Notes under the pieces: model-generated
Told to the model about the DNA's origin: nothing
Database searches by the model: none
Seen by the model: the letters and a program-made list of their open reading frames with translations, nothing else
Translations under genes and position numbers: made by a program
Shown here: in pieces, positions 17,695-26,655 of the stretch
Layout of the letters: the number at the start of each line of letters is the position of its first letter
Position numbering within the stretch: position 1 is the first letter of the stretch
Source of the DNA: Candidatus Gastranaerophilales bacterium
GTDB lineage: Bacteria > Cyanobacteriota > Vampirovibrionia > Gastranaerophilales > Gastranaerophilaceae
Assembly: GCA_944322675.1 (NCBI GenBank)
Contig: CALUPO010000001.1
Coordinates: forward strand, 124,001 to 188,000
DNA length: 64,000 bases
Reading direction: 5' to 3'

Positions 17695-19923
17695 ATGAAA
17701 ATAAGTCATAAAGAAACATTAATTGAGAGAAGTACAACACGAATATCGGGTGAAAAGCCTAAATGGCGAAGTGCCTCAGAAATTGATGGTAATTTTATTA
17801 ATAAAGAAAATACAAAGAAAGAGCCTTTAAAACAATCATCGTCTTCGATAAGTTTTGGAGGCTCTTTTTTAAAGGATTTTAAAAAAATCGTAAAATTTAT
17901 AAGCGGATATAATGACGAAATAAGTGATTATAAAAAAATATTTGAAAAAATAAAAAAAACAACCGGCATTAACCCGCAAGAACTTCTTGATTCTGTAAAA
18001 AAACAATTGCCTAAAAATATAAAAATAAATAACAATAAAATACAATTTAAAGAAAAAGGTGTCTTACGTTTAGTATATGAAGCAGCTATATATCCTATTG
18101 TTAAAATGCCTTTTGATATACTAAACTGGGCATTAAAAGGTTCTTCAAATATTGTTAAAAAATTATTTAAAACTAATAAAAATAATATTTTTGATACTTT
18201 ATATAATACAAAATTTTTGAAAAATATCCGTAAAAAAGAAAATGCAGAAAGAAAATATAATGCGTTAAAAGGTATGGTTGAGCAGGTGTCAAAAGTTATG
18301 AATAAGGCTGATGCTGATGATACCATATTTAAAATATCGCAAAAGTTTTTTGACCCGAAAGCCGGCAAATATAACACAGTTCATGAACGTTCGTTAAATC
18401 GTCTTGTATCAGGTGGTGTTTCTACATATTTTTTGGCTAATGATGCTTATAACCTTGCAAGTTTAGTTACAAACGACCCAAATGAATCAACAAAAGAAGG
18501 TAAAATAAGACGTAATCAAGAACTTGTAAGGATTGGAACTACTGCTTATCTTCAACTTATTACGCTTGGTGCTTTAACACAAATTGTTAATGCCACAAGC
18601 TGGGCTTCTCCTTTAATAATTGCAACAACGGTTTTATTAAGTGAAACTTTGTCCCGTACACTTGCAGGAAAACCTGTATTTTTTGTAAACAAAGAACAAG
18701 CACAAAAATATAATCAGATTGAAGAAAAGAAAACAGGTAAAAAATTTAACTATACAGCCAAAACACCTAAAGACAATAATAAAGAAGCAAAAAAAGAAGA
18801 TGAAAATGGATTTTTCACTTTAAATACCTTATATAAATATATAGGTTTATCAATTGCAATAGGACTTGGCGGCAAGGGTTTAAAGAAAATACCTCAAGTT
18901 AAAGATTTTATGGATAAAGTTTCAAATAAATACAATCAAAAATATAGACTACTTACAACAAAGACACTTGAGGTAGATAAATCCGAATTTGAAAAACTAA
19001 CTAAAAAATTAAGAGATAACGGATTTAATAAACTTGCCGATAATTATGAAGAAATGATTAAAAGTATAAATAAAACTGATAAAATTCCTGATAAAATCAA
19101 ACTGGGAAAAATAAATCGCAAATTTGCACAACCTATAGTTGATTTTTTACTGGGCATTCCAAGATTTGCAAAAAGTTGTTTAATGTTTCCATATAAAGTA
19201 TTTTCAAGTTTAGTAAGCGGCATAACATCAATTGATGCAATTGAAAAATCAAAAGTTGGTGCAGGTATAAGAAATTTTATGGAACTTAATCCAAAAGCCA
19301 TTAAAAAAGCTCCAAAAGGTATCGATAAAGTTGGCATTATGACAAATGCATATAGGGATTTAAATGATAAATTAAGTTTAAGTGATAAAGAGTTTAAAAA
19401 ATATGTAAAAAATTGTTCATATAATTCATTTAATAACCAAAATACTTCATCAAAATCAAATGCAGATATGGCTTTAGTTACAAAACTTATCTCAAGCGGT
19501 GTGGCAAGTTTATTCCTTATTGCTGATAATTATAATATGGTAATGTTAAAATCCAATGGTGAAGACAAAGAAGGTGCATGGCAAAAGGCTAAAGAGCGAA
19601 TTGTGCAGCGTATTTCAAGTTTAATGTATTCATCAATGTTTATAAAACTATTTAACTCAACATTTGAAGCACAGTATCATAAGTCATTAATCGGTATGTC
19701 AGCTATAACAGGAACATCACAGGCTGTTATGGAAGTAACATCAAGAAGTTCAATAGGCATGCCAATTTTAAAAAAATCAAAAGAACAAATTGAACAACTT
19801 GAAGAAAAAAACGAAAATGCACGTGGTTTAAAAGGTAAATATTTCCAATTTATGTCAAAATTAATAGGTAAGAAAAAGCTCTCACAACGCACAACACCAA
19901 AAACTAATATCCAAAATGCTTAA
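17695..19923 (+). CDS. Large membrane protein with internal duplication, unknown function
   Basis: A 742-aa lysine-rich protein that I do not recognise. The ATG at 17695 follows GAGG at good spacing; a TTG and an ATG lie just upstream in frame but before that site. The N-terminus is polar and reaches an SSSSISFGGSFLKDFKKIV segment near residue 50. Two similar halves follow: VSGGVSTYFLANDAYNLASL (about residues 232-251) and ISSGVASLFLIADNYNMVML (about 598-617), each followed by a charged stretch and hydrophobic helices (TTAYLQLITLGALTQIV; SSLMYSSMFIKLFNS) and an ETLSR/EVTSR turn. The repeat implies an ancient duplication. Location in or at a membrane is likely. Confidence 0.6.
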   Translation: MKISHKETLIERSTTRISGEKPKWRSASEIDGNFINKENTKKEPLKQSSSSISFGGSFLKDFKKIVKFISGYNDEISDYKKIFEKIKKTTGINPQELLDSVKKQLPKNIKINNNKIQFKEKGVLRLVYEAAIYPIVKMPFDILNWALKGSSNIVKKLFKTNKNNIFDTLYNTKFLKNIRKKENAERKYNALKGMVEQVSKVMNKADADDTIFKISQKFFDPKAGKYNTVHERSLNRLVSGGVSTYFLANDAYNLASLVTNDPNESTKEGKIRRNQELVRIGTTAYLQLITLGALTQIVNATSWASPLIIATTVLLSETLSRTLAGKPVFFVNKEQAQKYNQIEEKKTGKKFNYTAKTPKDNNKEAKKEDENGFFTLNTLYKYIGLSIAIGLGGKGLKKIPQVKDFMDKVSNKYNQKYRLLTTKTLEVDKSEFEKLTKKLRDNGFNKLADNYEEMIKSINKTDKIPDKIKLGKINRKFAQPIVDFLLGIPRFAKSCLMFPYKVFSSLVSGITSIDAIEKSKVGAGIRNFMELNPKAIKKAPKGIDKVGIMTNAYRDLNDKLSLSDKEFKKYVKNCSYNSFNNQNTSSKSNADMALVTKLISSGVASLFLIADNYNMVMLKSNGEDKEGAWQKAKERIVQRISSLMYSSMFIKLFNSTFEAQYHKSLIGMSAITGTSQAVMEVTSRSSIGMPILKKSKEQIEQLEEKNENARGLKGKYFQFMSKLIGKKKLSQRTTPKTNIQNA

Positions 19924-21482
19924 TTTTTGTTTTTTGAAGTTTTTAATAGTAATAAAAGCGGAATAATAGCAAAAGAAGCTATTGCAAAAAGTCGAAATAC
20001 TTCAATAAATCCCCACAATGATGCTTGTGTTTGCAAGTCACCGTATATTGAATATTTTGCCATATGTAAAGCTGAAACAGGGTCAAAATATTGCATTAAA
20101 GCAGCTTTAACAGCATATAATTTTGTTTCGTAAGCAGGATTAAGACTATGAAGGTGATCAACCATATAATGCTGGTGAATCTGAGAGTATCTTGTAATTA
20201 AAGTGGCAACAATTGATGTACCTATTGCACCACCTATATTCTTAAGAAGATTTTGAAGACCGGAAGCGTTTGTCATTTGGTCGTTACGAAGTGTTATAAC
20301 GGATAATGAAATAATAGGAATCATTGCCAAACCTAAACCAAGTCCAAAAAGGAAATTAGGAAAATAAATATTTGCATTTGCCATTTCAAGATTTAATTCC
20401 CCTAAAAACCAACCGCCAAGCCCCATTGAAGCAAGACCGAGTCCAACCATAAGTCTTGGATCTATTTTACTTGACATAGTACCACAAATAACCATGGCCA
20501 AAAGTGAACCTAAACCTCTTGGCATCATTGACAATCCGCTTAAAAACGCATCATAACCCATTAATCCTTGCAAAAATTGAGGAAGAATTGTTAATGAAGC
20601 AAGTAAAACCGCTTGCATTACAATTTGTACGCCTGTTGCAATTGCGTAGTTTTTATCTTTAAATACCGTTAAATCAACAAGGGGCTCTTTTGTTTTAAGC
20701 TGGTATATTACAAATAAAATAGCTGAAATAACAGAAACAGTTGCAAGTTGACAAATCCAAGTTGCATTAAACCAGTCTGCATTATTACCTTTATCAAGTG
20801 TCACTTGTAACGTAACTAAAAATAATGTCAATAAAAAGAAACCTAAAGCATCTATTTTAACATTATCTTGTTTTTTTGCATAAGGAGGGTCTTCTAAAAA
20901 TGTTTTTGTTAAGTAAACTGCTAAAAATCCAATAGGAACATTAATAAAAAAAATCCATGGCCAACTAAAATTTTCGGTTATATATCCACCGATAACAGGT
21001 CCGACAATAGGAGCTATAACAACAACAAGTCCAAAAGCCGACATAGCTTGAGGTCGTTTGTTTGGTGGAAAAGACTCAAGTAAAACAGATTGACTTATAG
21101 GAAGCAAACCGCCACCGCCAAATCCTTGAAGAATACGTGCGAATATCATCATACCCATTGAACTTGCAATACCGCATAAAAATGACGAAACAGTAAATAA
21201 AATTATACTAAAAATGAAAAAATTTTTCCTTCCCATAACTTTACAGAACCAGTCCACAGTTGGGATGATTATACCAGATGCAACAAGATAGCTTGTTAAT
21301 ATCCAAGTTGATTCTTCACGAGAAACAGAAAATGTTCCTGCCATATGAGGCAAAGCAACATTTGCAATAGTTTCATCTAATACAAACATAAATGCTGCTA
21401 ACATTGTTGGCAATGCTAAAAGCCAAGGTGAATGTTTAGGTGTCCAATTTATTTGTTGTTGATTTGTTGATGATATATTCAT
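19920..21482 (-). CDS. emrB: DHA2-family MFS drug efflux transporter (EmrB-like)
   Basis: Inner-membrane proton antiporter of a tripartite drug pump. The 520-aa protein has about 14 hydrophobic helices. MFS signatures are DETIANVALPHMAGTF in helix 1, WFCKVMGRKNFF (motif A), LQGFGGGGLLPISQ (motif B) and APIVGPVIGGYI (motif C), followed by SWPWIFFINVPIG, typical of EmrB/QacA. It starts 4 bp after the emrA stop, so the two are translationally coupled, and its own stop overlaps the convergent gene at 17695-19923 by 4 bp. Substrates are unknown; hydrophobic toxins or bile components are plausible. Confidence 0.9.
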   Translation of the reverse strand: MNISSTNQQQINWTPKHSPWLLALPTMLAAFMFVLDETIANVALPHMAGTFSVSREESTWILTSYLVASGIIIPTVDWFCKVMGRKNFFIFSIILFTVSSFLCGIASSMGMMIFARILQGFGGGGLLPISQSVLLESFPPNKRPQAMSAFGLVVVIAPIVGPVIGGYITENFSWPWIFFINVPIGFLAVYLTKTFLEDPPYAKKQDNVKIDALGFFLLTLFLVTLQVTLDKGNNADWFNATWICQLATVSVISAILFVIYQLKTKEPLVDLTVFKDKNYAIATGVQIVMQAVLLASLTILPQFLQGLMGYDAFLSGLSMMPRGLGSLLAMVICGTMSSKIDPRLMVGLGLASMGLGGWFLGELNLEMANANIYFPNFLFGLGLGLAMIPIISLSVITLRNDQMTNASGLQNLLKNIGGAIGTSIVATLITRYSQIHQHYMVDHLHSLNPAYETKLYAVKAALMQYFDPVSALHMAKYSIYGDLQTQASLWGFIEVFRLFAIASFAIIPLLLLLKTSKNKN

Positions 21483-21486
21483 ATTT

Positions 21487-22440
21487 TTATTTTACTTTAA
21501 CCTTTGGTACACAAGACATTCCAGCTGCAAGTTGATATTTTGTTGTATCTATTTTTTCGGTAAATACTATTTTTACAGGTATTCTTTGAACTATTTTAAC
21601 AAATGAACCAACAGCATTTTCAGGCGGGAATAAACTAGATTTTGCACCTGATGCTTTTTGTATGCTGTCTACTTTCCCTTTAAATATTTTATTACCAAAT
21701 GTATCAATTTTTATCTCAACTTCCTGACCGGGTTTCATATTGGCTAATTGACTTTCTTTAAAATTAGCAACAACCCAAGTTTCTTCTGAAACTAAAGTAA
21801 ATAAACTTTGACCTTGTTGTACATATGCACCTTTTTCAACACGTTTATTTGTAACATAACCATCTTGAGGGGCATATATATTTGTATAACTTAAATTAAG
21901 TTTTGCTAAATCCTTTTGTGCCTTTATTCTTTTTAAATCAGCATCCGCAACTTTATTTTTAGCGTTTGAAAAAACATCATTTTGTGCTTGATGCTGATGA
22001 GCAACTGCCAAATCGTATTTTGTTTGCTGACTATCAAGTATTTGTTTTGAAACAGCACCTGCTTCATATAATTTTCTATAACGGTTTAAATCTTTCTGTG
22101 CAAGTTCAATTTCTGAATTGGCAGCATTTAAATTAGCTTTAGCAACACTTTGTTGAAACATTGTTTTTTCATACTGTGCATTAAGCTCGTCATATCTAAC
22201 TTTATAATCTGCTGGATCAATCTTTGCAACAAGATCACCTGCTTTTACTTTATCATTATCGTCAATATAAACTTCAATAATCTGACCTGATACCTTTGGG
22301 GCAACTTGTACCATATGGCTTTCTAAATAAGCATCATCAGTATGTTGATAATGACTTGAATGTATATAAAAAGCAAGTCCGCAGATTGCTAAAATAACGA
22401 CAAGTGCTGATACTATAATTCTTTTTGGTATTTTTTTCAT
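21487..22440 (-). CDS. emrA: Membrane fusion protein of the efflux pump (EmrA/HlyD family)
   Basis: This periplasmic adaptor links EmrB to an outer-membrane channel. Its 317 residues comprise one N-terminal membrane anchor (RIIVSALVVILAICGLAFYI), a lipoyl-like half (TDDAYLESHMVQVAPKVSG), a coiled-coil hairpin of about 100 residues, the second lipoyl half (NIYAPQDGYVTNKRVEKGAY) and a beta-barrel domain (WVVANFKESQLANMKPGQEV). All are in the usual EmrA order and length. AAGGAT precedes the ATG. It lies between the MarR regulator and emrB in one operon. Confidence 0.9.
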   Translation of the reverse strand: MKKIPKRIIVSALVVILAICGLAFYIHSSHYQHTDDAYLESHMVQVAPKVSGQIIEVYIDDNDKVKAGDLVAKIDPADYKVRYDELNAQYEKTMFQQSVAKANLNAANSEIELAQKDLNRYRKLYEAGAVSKQILDSQQTKYDLAVAHQHQAQNDVFSNAKNKVADADLKRIKAQKDLAKLNLSYTNIYAPQDGYVTNKRVEKGAYVQQGQSLFTLVSEETWVVANFKESQLANMKPGQEVEIKIDTFGNKIFKGKVDSIQKASGAKSSLFPPENAVGSFVKIVQRIPVKIVFTEKIDTTKYQLAAGMSCVPKVKVK

Positions 22441-22469
22441 AAGTTTGATCCTTTTATTTACAAATTAAA

Positions 22470-22928
22470 CTAAACTTCAATAACAACTTCACTTGATATA
22501 GCATTTTCAAACAAATCAAGCATTTTTTTTAACTCATCCATTTGTTCTTTTGAAAACCTCTTAAATACATTTTGCATTTGCGGTTCAAGTTTTTCAAGAC
22601 AATTTTCATGAATTTTTAAACCCTCTTTTGTCACAACAGGTTTTCTAATAAGACGATTATTTTTTATATCATTTTTTCTTTTAATAAGTCCTTTTTTTTC
22701 AAGTGAGTTTAAAATACGCCCTGTATACACCCTATCTCTTAAAATAAGGCGAGCAAGGTCTCGTTGGCATATTTCAGAATTATATACCAATGTATCTAAC
22801 GTTCTAAATTCATCACTTGTAAGACATATATTTAACTTTTCAAAAAAATCCTTACTTAATAAATTTATATAACGTGCACTTCTTTCAATGCGATAAAAAA
22901 TTGTATCCGTAAATTTTATAATTTCCAT
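22470..22928 (-). CDS. MarR-family transcriptional regulator
   Basis: A 152-aa winged-helix regulator, first gene of the emrAB operon. The wHTH core runs through EFRTLDTLVYNSEICQRDLA, then RLILRDRVYTGRILNSLEKK and GLIKRKNDIKNNRLIRKPVV, which contains the wing. The flanking helices form the dimer interface of MarR proteins. By analogy with EmrR it probably represses its own operon until a ligand binds. The sequence just upstream (22929-23000) is already repeat-island DNA, so the operator would lie next to or within the island. No clear Shine-Dalgarno site precedes the ATG. Confidence 0.85.
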   Translation of the reverse strand: MEIIKFTDTIFYRIERSARYINLLSKDFFEKLNICLTSDEFRTLDTLVYNSEICQRDLARLILRDRVYTGRILNSLEKKGLIKRKNDIKNNRLIRKPVVTKEGLKIHENCLEKLEPQMQNVFKRFSKEQMDELKKMLDLFENAISSEVVIEV

Positions 22929-23335
22929 TTTTTATATAACGGGCTTGTGCCCCTCATCCTTTCTATTCTTTCACCAACGTGGATTGATTTTACCATTTTT
23001 ATTAATCAAGTCCAATTTCTACTTTTTACTTCATATTTATTTGTTTTAGGTTTTATATAACGGGCTTGTGTCCCTCATCCTTTCTATTCTTTCACCAACG
23101 TAGATTGATTTTTGTTTTAATTATATTTATATTTAATGTCCTCCGGACGGGGTTACTGTCTTGGATTTGCTCCACGCTCACAGAGTCTCACCTTTTGAGC
23201 TTCGCTCAAGTCGGCTCGTTCTGTTCGCTATCCGGATTCGCTTCACTCCATCCGTACGCAAATCCGCTTTTGTGGAAAAAGTAACCAAAACCGCAACCCG
23301 ATTTGCTGCTCACATTCTCACTAAACTCAACCCGA

Positions 23336-23376
23336 GCAGCCTTAACTCGCACTTTGTGCTCAAACAGACAGCTGCT
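23336..23376 (+). repeat. Module C two-level hairpin, copy 1
   Basis: The outer stem is GCAGC (23336-23340) with GCTGC (23371-23375), extendable by one pair on the outside. The inner hairpin is GCAC-TTT-GTGC (23349-23359), whereas module B has GTGC-TTC-GCAC: both arms of the inner stem are exchanged. The single strands AACTC and TCAAACA are kept. An identical copy lies at 23756-23795. Confidence 0.7.
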
Positions 23377-23755
23377 TGCTAACGTTTCATTAAGTGATAA
23401 TTGTTCGCAGCTGCATATGGGTTGCATTTATTGTATTAACTTTTAGTTCATGATTTTCCATTTTTTCCCTTTTGATTCAATGAGCTAACGCCCCTCATCC
23501 TTTCTATTCCTTCACCAACGTAGATTGATTTTTGTTTTAATTATATTTATATTTAATGTCCTCCGGACGGGGTTACTGTCTTGGATTTGCTCCACGCTCA
23601 CAGAGTCTCACCTTTTGAGCTTCGCTCAAGTCGGCTCGTTCTGTTCGCTATCCGGATTCGCTTCACTCCATCCGTACGCAAATCCGCTTTTGTGGAAAAA
23701 GTAACCAAAACCGCAACCCGATTTGCTGCTCACATTCTCACTAAACTCAACCCGA

Positions 23756-23796
23756 GCAGCCTTAACTCGCACTTTGTGCTCAAACAGACAGCTGCT
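23756..23796 (+). repeat. Module C two-level hairpin, copy 2
   Basis: Identical to the copy at 23336-23376, exactly 420 bp downstream, as part of the tandem duplication. Confidence 0.7.
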
Positions 23797-24084
23797 TGCT
23801 AACGTTTCATTAAGTGATAATTGTTCGCAGCTGCATATGGGTTGCATTTATTGTATTAACTTTTAGTTCATGATTTTCCATTTTTTCCCTTTTGATTCAA
23901 TGAGCCAACGCCCCTCATCCTTTCTTGTTCTTTCACCCTCTTGCTTTTATCTTTATAATATGCTACCATAACTTTGTAACAAATGCAACATGTATTTTTT
24001 AAAACATATAATTTTTGTTACAATTAAAATTATAATTTGTACATAAATAAAAAATTATAAATTTTCAAAAAGGTGAGGAATAAA

Positions 24085-25560
24085 GTGAATATGTTTAAAA
24101 ATATTAACAAAATTAAAGCAGGTTTTCTTCTTTTAAGTTTTATACAACTAAATTTTATACCTTGTATTTGTTTTGCTAATGAACAAAAGCAAAATGAAAA
24201 AAGTGTTATAACAACAGGAATAACTAAAGAAACTAAAAAATCTAAGGATAAAAAAAGCAAAAAACAAAAAAATAAAAATAATAAAAATAATAAAAATAAT
24301 AAAAACGAAACATTTTCATTGAATATAGATTTTTGGAATAACTATAATGATGATTATTTAAGCGGTTATATACAAAAAGCATTATCAAATAATCGTGATT
24401 TAAAAATCGCATCACTTAAAGTTGAACAAACATATCAACAAATGAAAGTTCAATTTGCCAACGAATTGCCGTCATTAAGTGCAGGTGTTTCTCCAGGCGG
24501 CATAAAATTGCCGGGCACATCAAGCTTTGATGGTTTTTTTTCAATACCTATTATTGCAAATTATGAAATTGACTTATTTTTAAAAAACCATGATAAAACA
24601 AAAAGTGCTAAAAAATCTTATGAAATGTCACTTTATGATAAACAATCCGCTTACTTAGCCATATTATCCCAAGTTGGAACATGTTATTTTAATATTGTTA
24701 AACTTGATAAGTTAATATCACTTCAAAATGAAATAATAGAAAAACGTAAAAATATTTATGAAATTATGAAAATAAGTCACAGTGAAGGTGTAAGCTCAAC
24801 ATCAGATCTTGTCAATGCTGAAAAAGCCTATATTAATTCTACAACTGATATAATAGAACTTAAAAAATCTCGCGAATTAGCTTTAAATGCTTTTGCTGTT
24901 TTAATTGGTGAAAGCCCTCAAAATATTAATGAATTTAAACGTATAAGTTATGATGAATTAAAAAATGAACATAAAATACCAGAATTTATTGAAAGTGATG
25001 CTATTGAAAACCGTCCTGATTATTTAAAAGCACAAAAAAATGTTGAAAAATCAGGCATTGATGTTCGTATTGCAAAAAAAGAATTCTTACCTTCATTTAA
25101 TATTATTGGATTACTTGGATTTCAAACCGGTTCAATTTATTCAAGCATGAATTGGAAATCAACTCTTGCAGGCCTTGTTGGCTCGGGTATGATTTCTTTG
25201 TTTTCAGGCGGACGAAAAATCGCTAATTTAAAACTAAATAAAAATATTTATGAACAAACACTTGAAAATTATTATAAAACAAATCTTGTTGCCATTCAGG
25301 AAGTTAATGATGCTTTATGCTCGTTAAAACTTGATAACCAAAAACTTGAAAAAAATACTTTAACTTATAATATGGAACAAAAAGATTTTAATTTTACGAA
25401 AAGTAAATATAATGAAGGCATAATATCTAAACTGGATTTATTACAAAAAGAAGAAGTCTTACTTTCTGTTAATAAACTTATAGTTACAAGCAAAATAGAT
25501 GTTATTTCAAGTGAAATAGGTTTATATAAAGCACTAGGCGGCAAAGATAATATTTTATAA
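24085..25560 (+). CDS. TolC/OprM-type outer-membrane efflux protein
   Basis: This is the outer-membrane channel component. The GTG at 24085 follows AGGTGAGG with six bases between, giving 491 aa; other in-frame GTG/ATG codons lie at 24073 and 24091. A signal peptide (INKIKAGFLLLSFIQLNFIP, ending near CFA-NE) is followed by an unusual linker of about 35 residues made almost only of Lys and Asn. Two OEP repeats follow, with YIQKALSNNRDLKIASLKVE, YEIDLFLKN, SDLVNAEKAYINS, then RPDYLKAQKNVEKSGIDVRI, ISLFSGGRKIANLKL and SKYNEGIISKLDLLQ. It stands divergent to marR-emrAB across repeat island 2 and would complete that pump. Confidence 0.88.
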   Translation: MNMFKNINKIKAGFLLLSFIQLNFIPCICFANEQKQNEKSVITTGITKETKKSKDKKSKKQKNKNNKNNKNNKNETFSLNIDFWNNYNDDYLSGYIQKALSNNRDLKIASLKVEQTYQQMKVQFANELPSLSAGVSPGGIKLPGTSSFDGFFSIPIIANYEIDLFLKNHDKTKSAKKSYEMSLYDKQSAYLAILSQVGTCYFNIVKLDKLISLQNEIIEKRKNIYEIMKISHSEGVSSTSDLVNAEKAYINSTTDIIELKKSRELALNAFAVLIGESPQNINEFKRISYDELKNEHKIPEFIESDAIENRPDYLKAQKNVEKSGIDVRIAKKEFLPSFNIIGLLGFQTGSIYSSMNWKSTLAGLVGSGMISLFSGGRKIANLKLNKNIYEQTLENYYKTNLVAIQEVNDALCSLKLDNQKLEKNTLTYNMEQKDFNFTKSKYNEGIISKLDLLQKEEVLLSVNKLIVTSKIDVISSEIGLYKALGGKDNIL

Positions 25561-25638
25561 TTAAATAAATATTTGCAAAAATACTATGTTTTAAGTATAA
25601 TAATACTGCTAATAATATAATAAGTAGGAGTATTTTAT

Positions 25639-26655
25639 ATGGAAACTTTTTTTTGCAAAAATGGTCTAAGCTTTACAAGTTATAACATTAATAATAAAAT
25701 TAAAAAAAACACCACGTCAAACCAGTTTTATAAAGTAAGGAATTTAAACAAGCTTATGCAGGATACTGTAAGTTTTAAAGGTAGAGAGGGAATAATAAAA
25801 CCTATTACAAGTTTAAGAATTTCAAATAAAAAGCCAATAAAGATGTTTTTTACGGATATTGATGGAACAATACGTAAATATGATGGAACAATTCCTAAAT
25901 CTGCAGTTAAAGGTATTCATATGCTTCAAAAAGCAGGAATTTCGGTTATTTATGCTACGGGAAGAAGTTCTTTAGAATTAAAACCTGTTATGGATGATAT
26001 TGGTGTAAAATCTGATTATTTAATAACCCAACAAGGTGGTGCTGTGCTTGATAAAGAGGGTAATATTCTTTTTGAAGATAAAATAAAACCTCAAACCGTT
26101 AAAAAAATAGCTCAAATAGGTTCCAGATTGACACAAAAAGATCCTCAACTTAAAATGGTTTTTTATATTGAAGGAGTGCCAACTTCAAATAGTCATGATG
26201 CAAAATTGCCTACAAATCAAAAACTTGATACAGCTTATATGCCTTTAGATGAAATAGTTAAAAAAAACATAACTAAAGTTTTATTTTTAAAAAAAGACTC
26301 AAAATCTATGGATGAAATGAATCCGACAAGAGATGCGTTAAGAAATGAACTTGATGTTGAAAATGAACTAACTGTTTTTAATTCGGGCACTTGGTATTGT
26401 GAAGTGAGCAATAAAACTACTTCAAAAGGTCAGGCTATAAAATTTTTAACCCAACATATTGGGATAAATCTTGATGAATGTGCATCTATTGGTGATGCCG
26501 AAAACGATCTTGATATGATGAGAACTATTAATCAAGGCAATGGTGTCTCAATTGCTATGGGCAATGCTCAAGATTGTGTGTTTAAAGAAGCCGAATTTAA
26601 AACCGAACATATAAATAATGACGGGTATTTTCTGGCTATAAAACAGCTTCTTTAA
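25639..26655 (+). CDS. HAD-superfamily Cof-type phosphatase with N-terminal extension
   Basis: A sugar-phosphate or similar phosphatase. HAD motif I is MFFTDIDGTIRKYDG, with both catalytic aspartates; the Thr of motif II is in YATGRSSLEL; the Lys is in TTSKGQAIKFL; motif IV is SIGDAENDLDMM. The cap domain lies between motifs II and III, as in Cof/YidA enzymes. The catalytic domain begins only near residue 70. Before it is a polar extension with the tag DTVSFKGREG (about residues 43-52), which resembles tags in other proteins of this window. AGGAG precedes the ATG at 25639. Substrate is unknown. Confidence 0.85.
   Translation: METFFCKNGLSFTSYNINNKIKKNTTSNQFYKVRNLNKLMQDTVSFKGREGIIKPITSLRISNKKPIKMFFTDIDGTIRKYDGTIPKSAVKGIHMLQKAGISVIYATGRSSLELKPVMDDIGVKSDYLITQQGGAVLDKEGNILFEDKIKPQTVKKIAQIGSRLTQKDPQLKMVFYIEGVPTSNSHDAKLPTNQKLDTAYMPLDEIVKKNITKVLFLKKDSKSMDEMNPTRDALRNELDVENELTVFNSGTWYCEVSNKTTSKGQAIKFLTQHIGINLDECASIGDAENDLDMMRTINQGNGVSIAMGNAQDCVFKEAEFKTEHINNDGYFLAIKQLL

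Larger units (their letters stand above)
22929..23940. repeat. Repeat island 2: tandem 420-bp structured repeat
   Basis: This island separates the MarR-EmrAB operon from the divergent TolC-like gene. A 420-bp unit occurs twice in tandem: 23101-23484 and 23521-23904 differ at only two positions that I can see. Each unit contains the core in reverse (GTCCTCCGGACGGGG), GAGC-TTC-GCTC, a hairpin-1-like segment and module C. A shorter edge sequence (CCCCTCATCCTTTCTATTC, then CACCAACG) recurs near 22951, 23072, 23492 and, partly, 23911. GGGC-TTGT-GCCC forms a small hairpin at the first edge. Reading frames inside are identical in both copies and have no ribosome-binding sites. Confidence 0.85.

Noticed and set aside
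23161-23847. Four identical 73-codon reading frames in repeat island 2 (both strands)
   Set aside because: They are exact copies through the 420-bp tandem repeat, occur on opposite strands over the same bases, and lack ribosome-binding sites. The hairpin structure explains the conservation better than coding.
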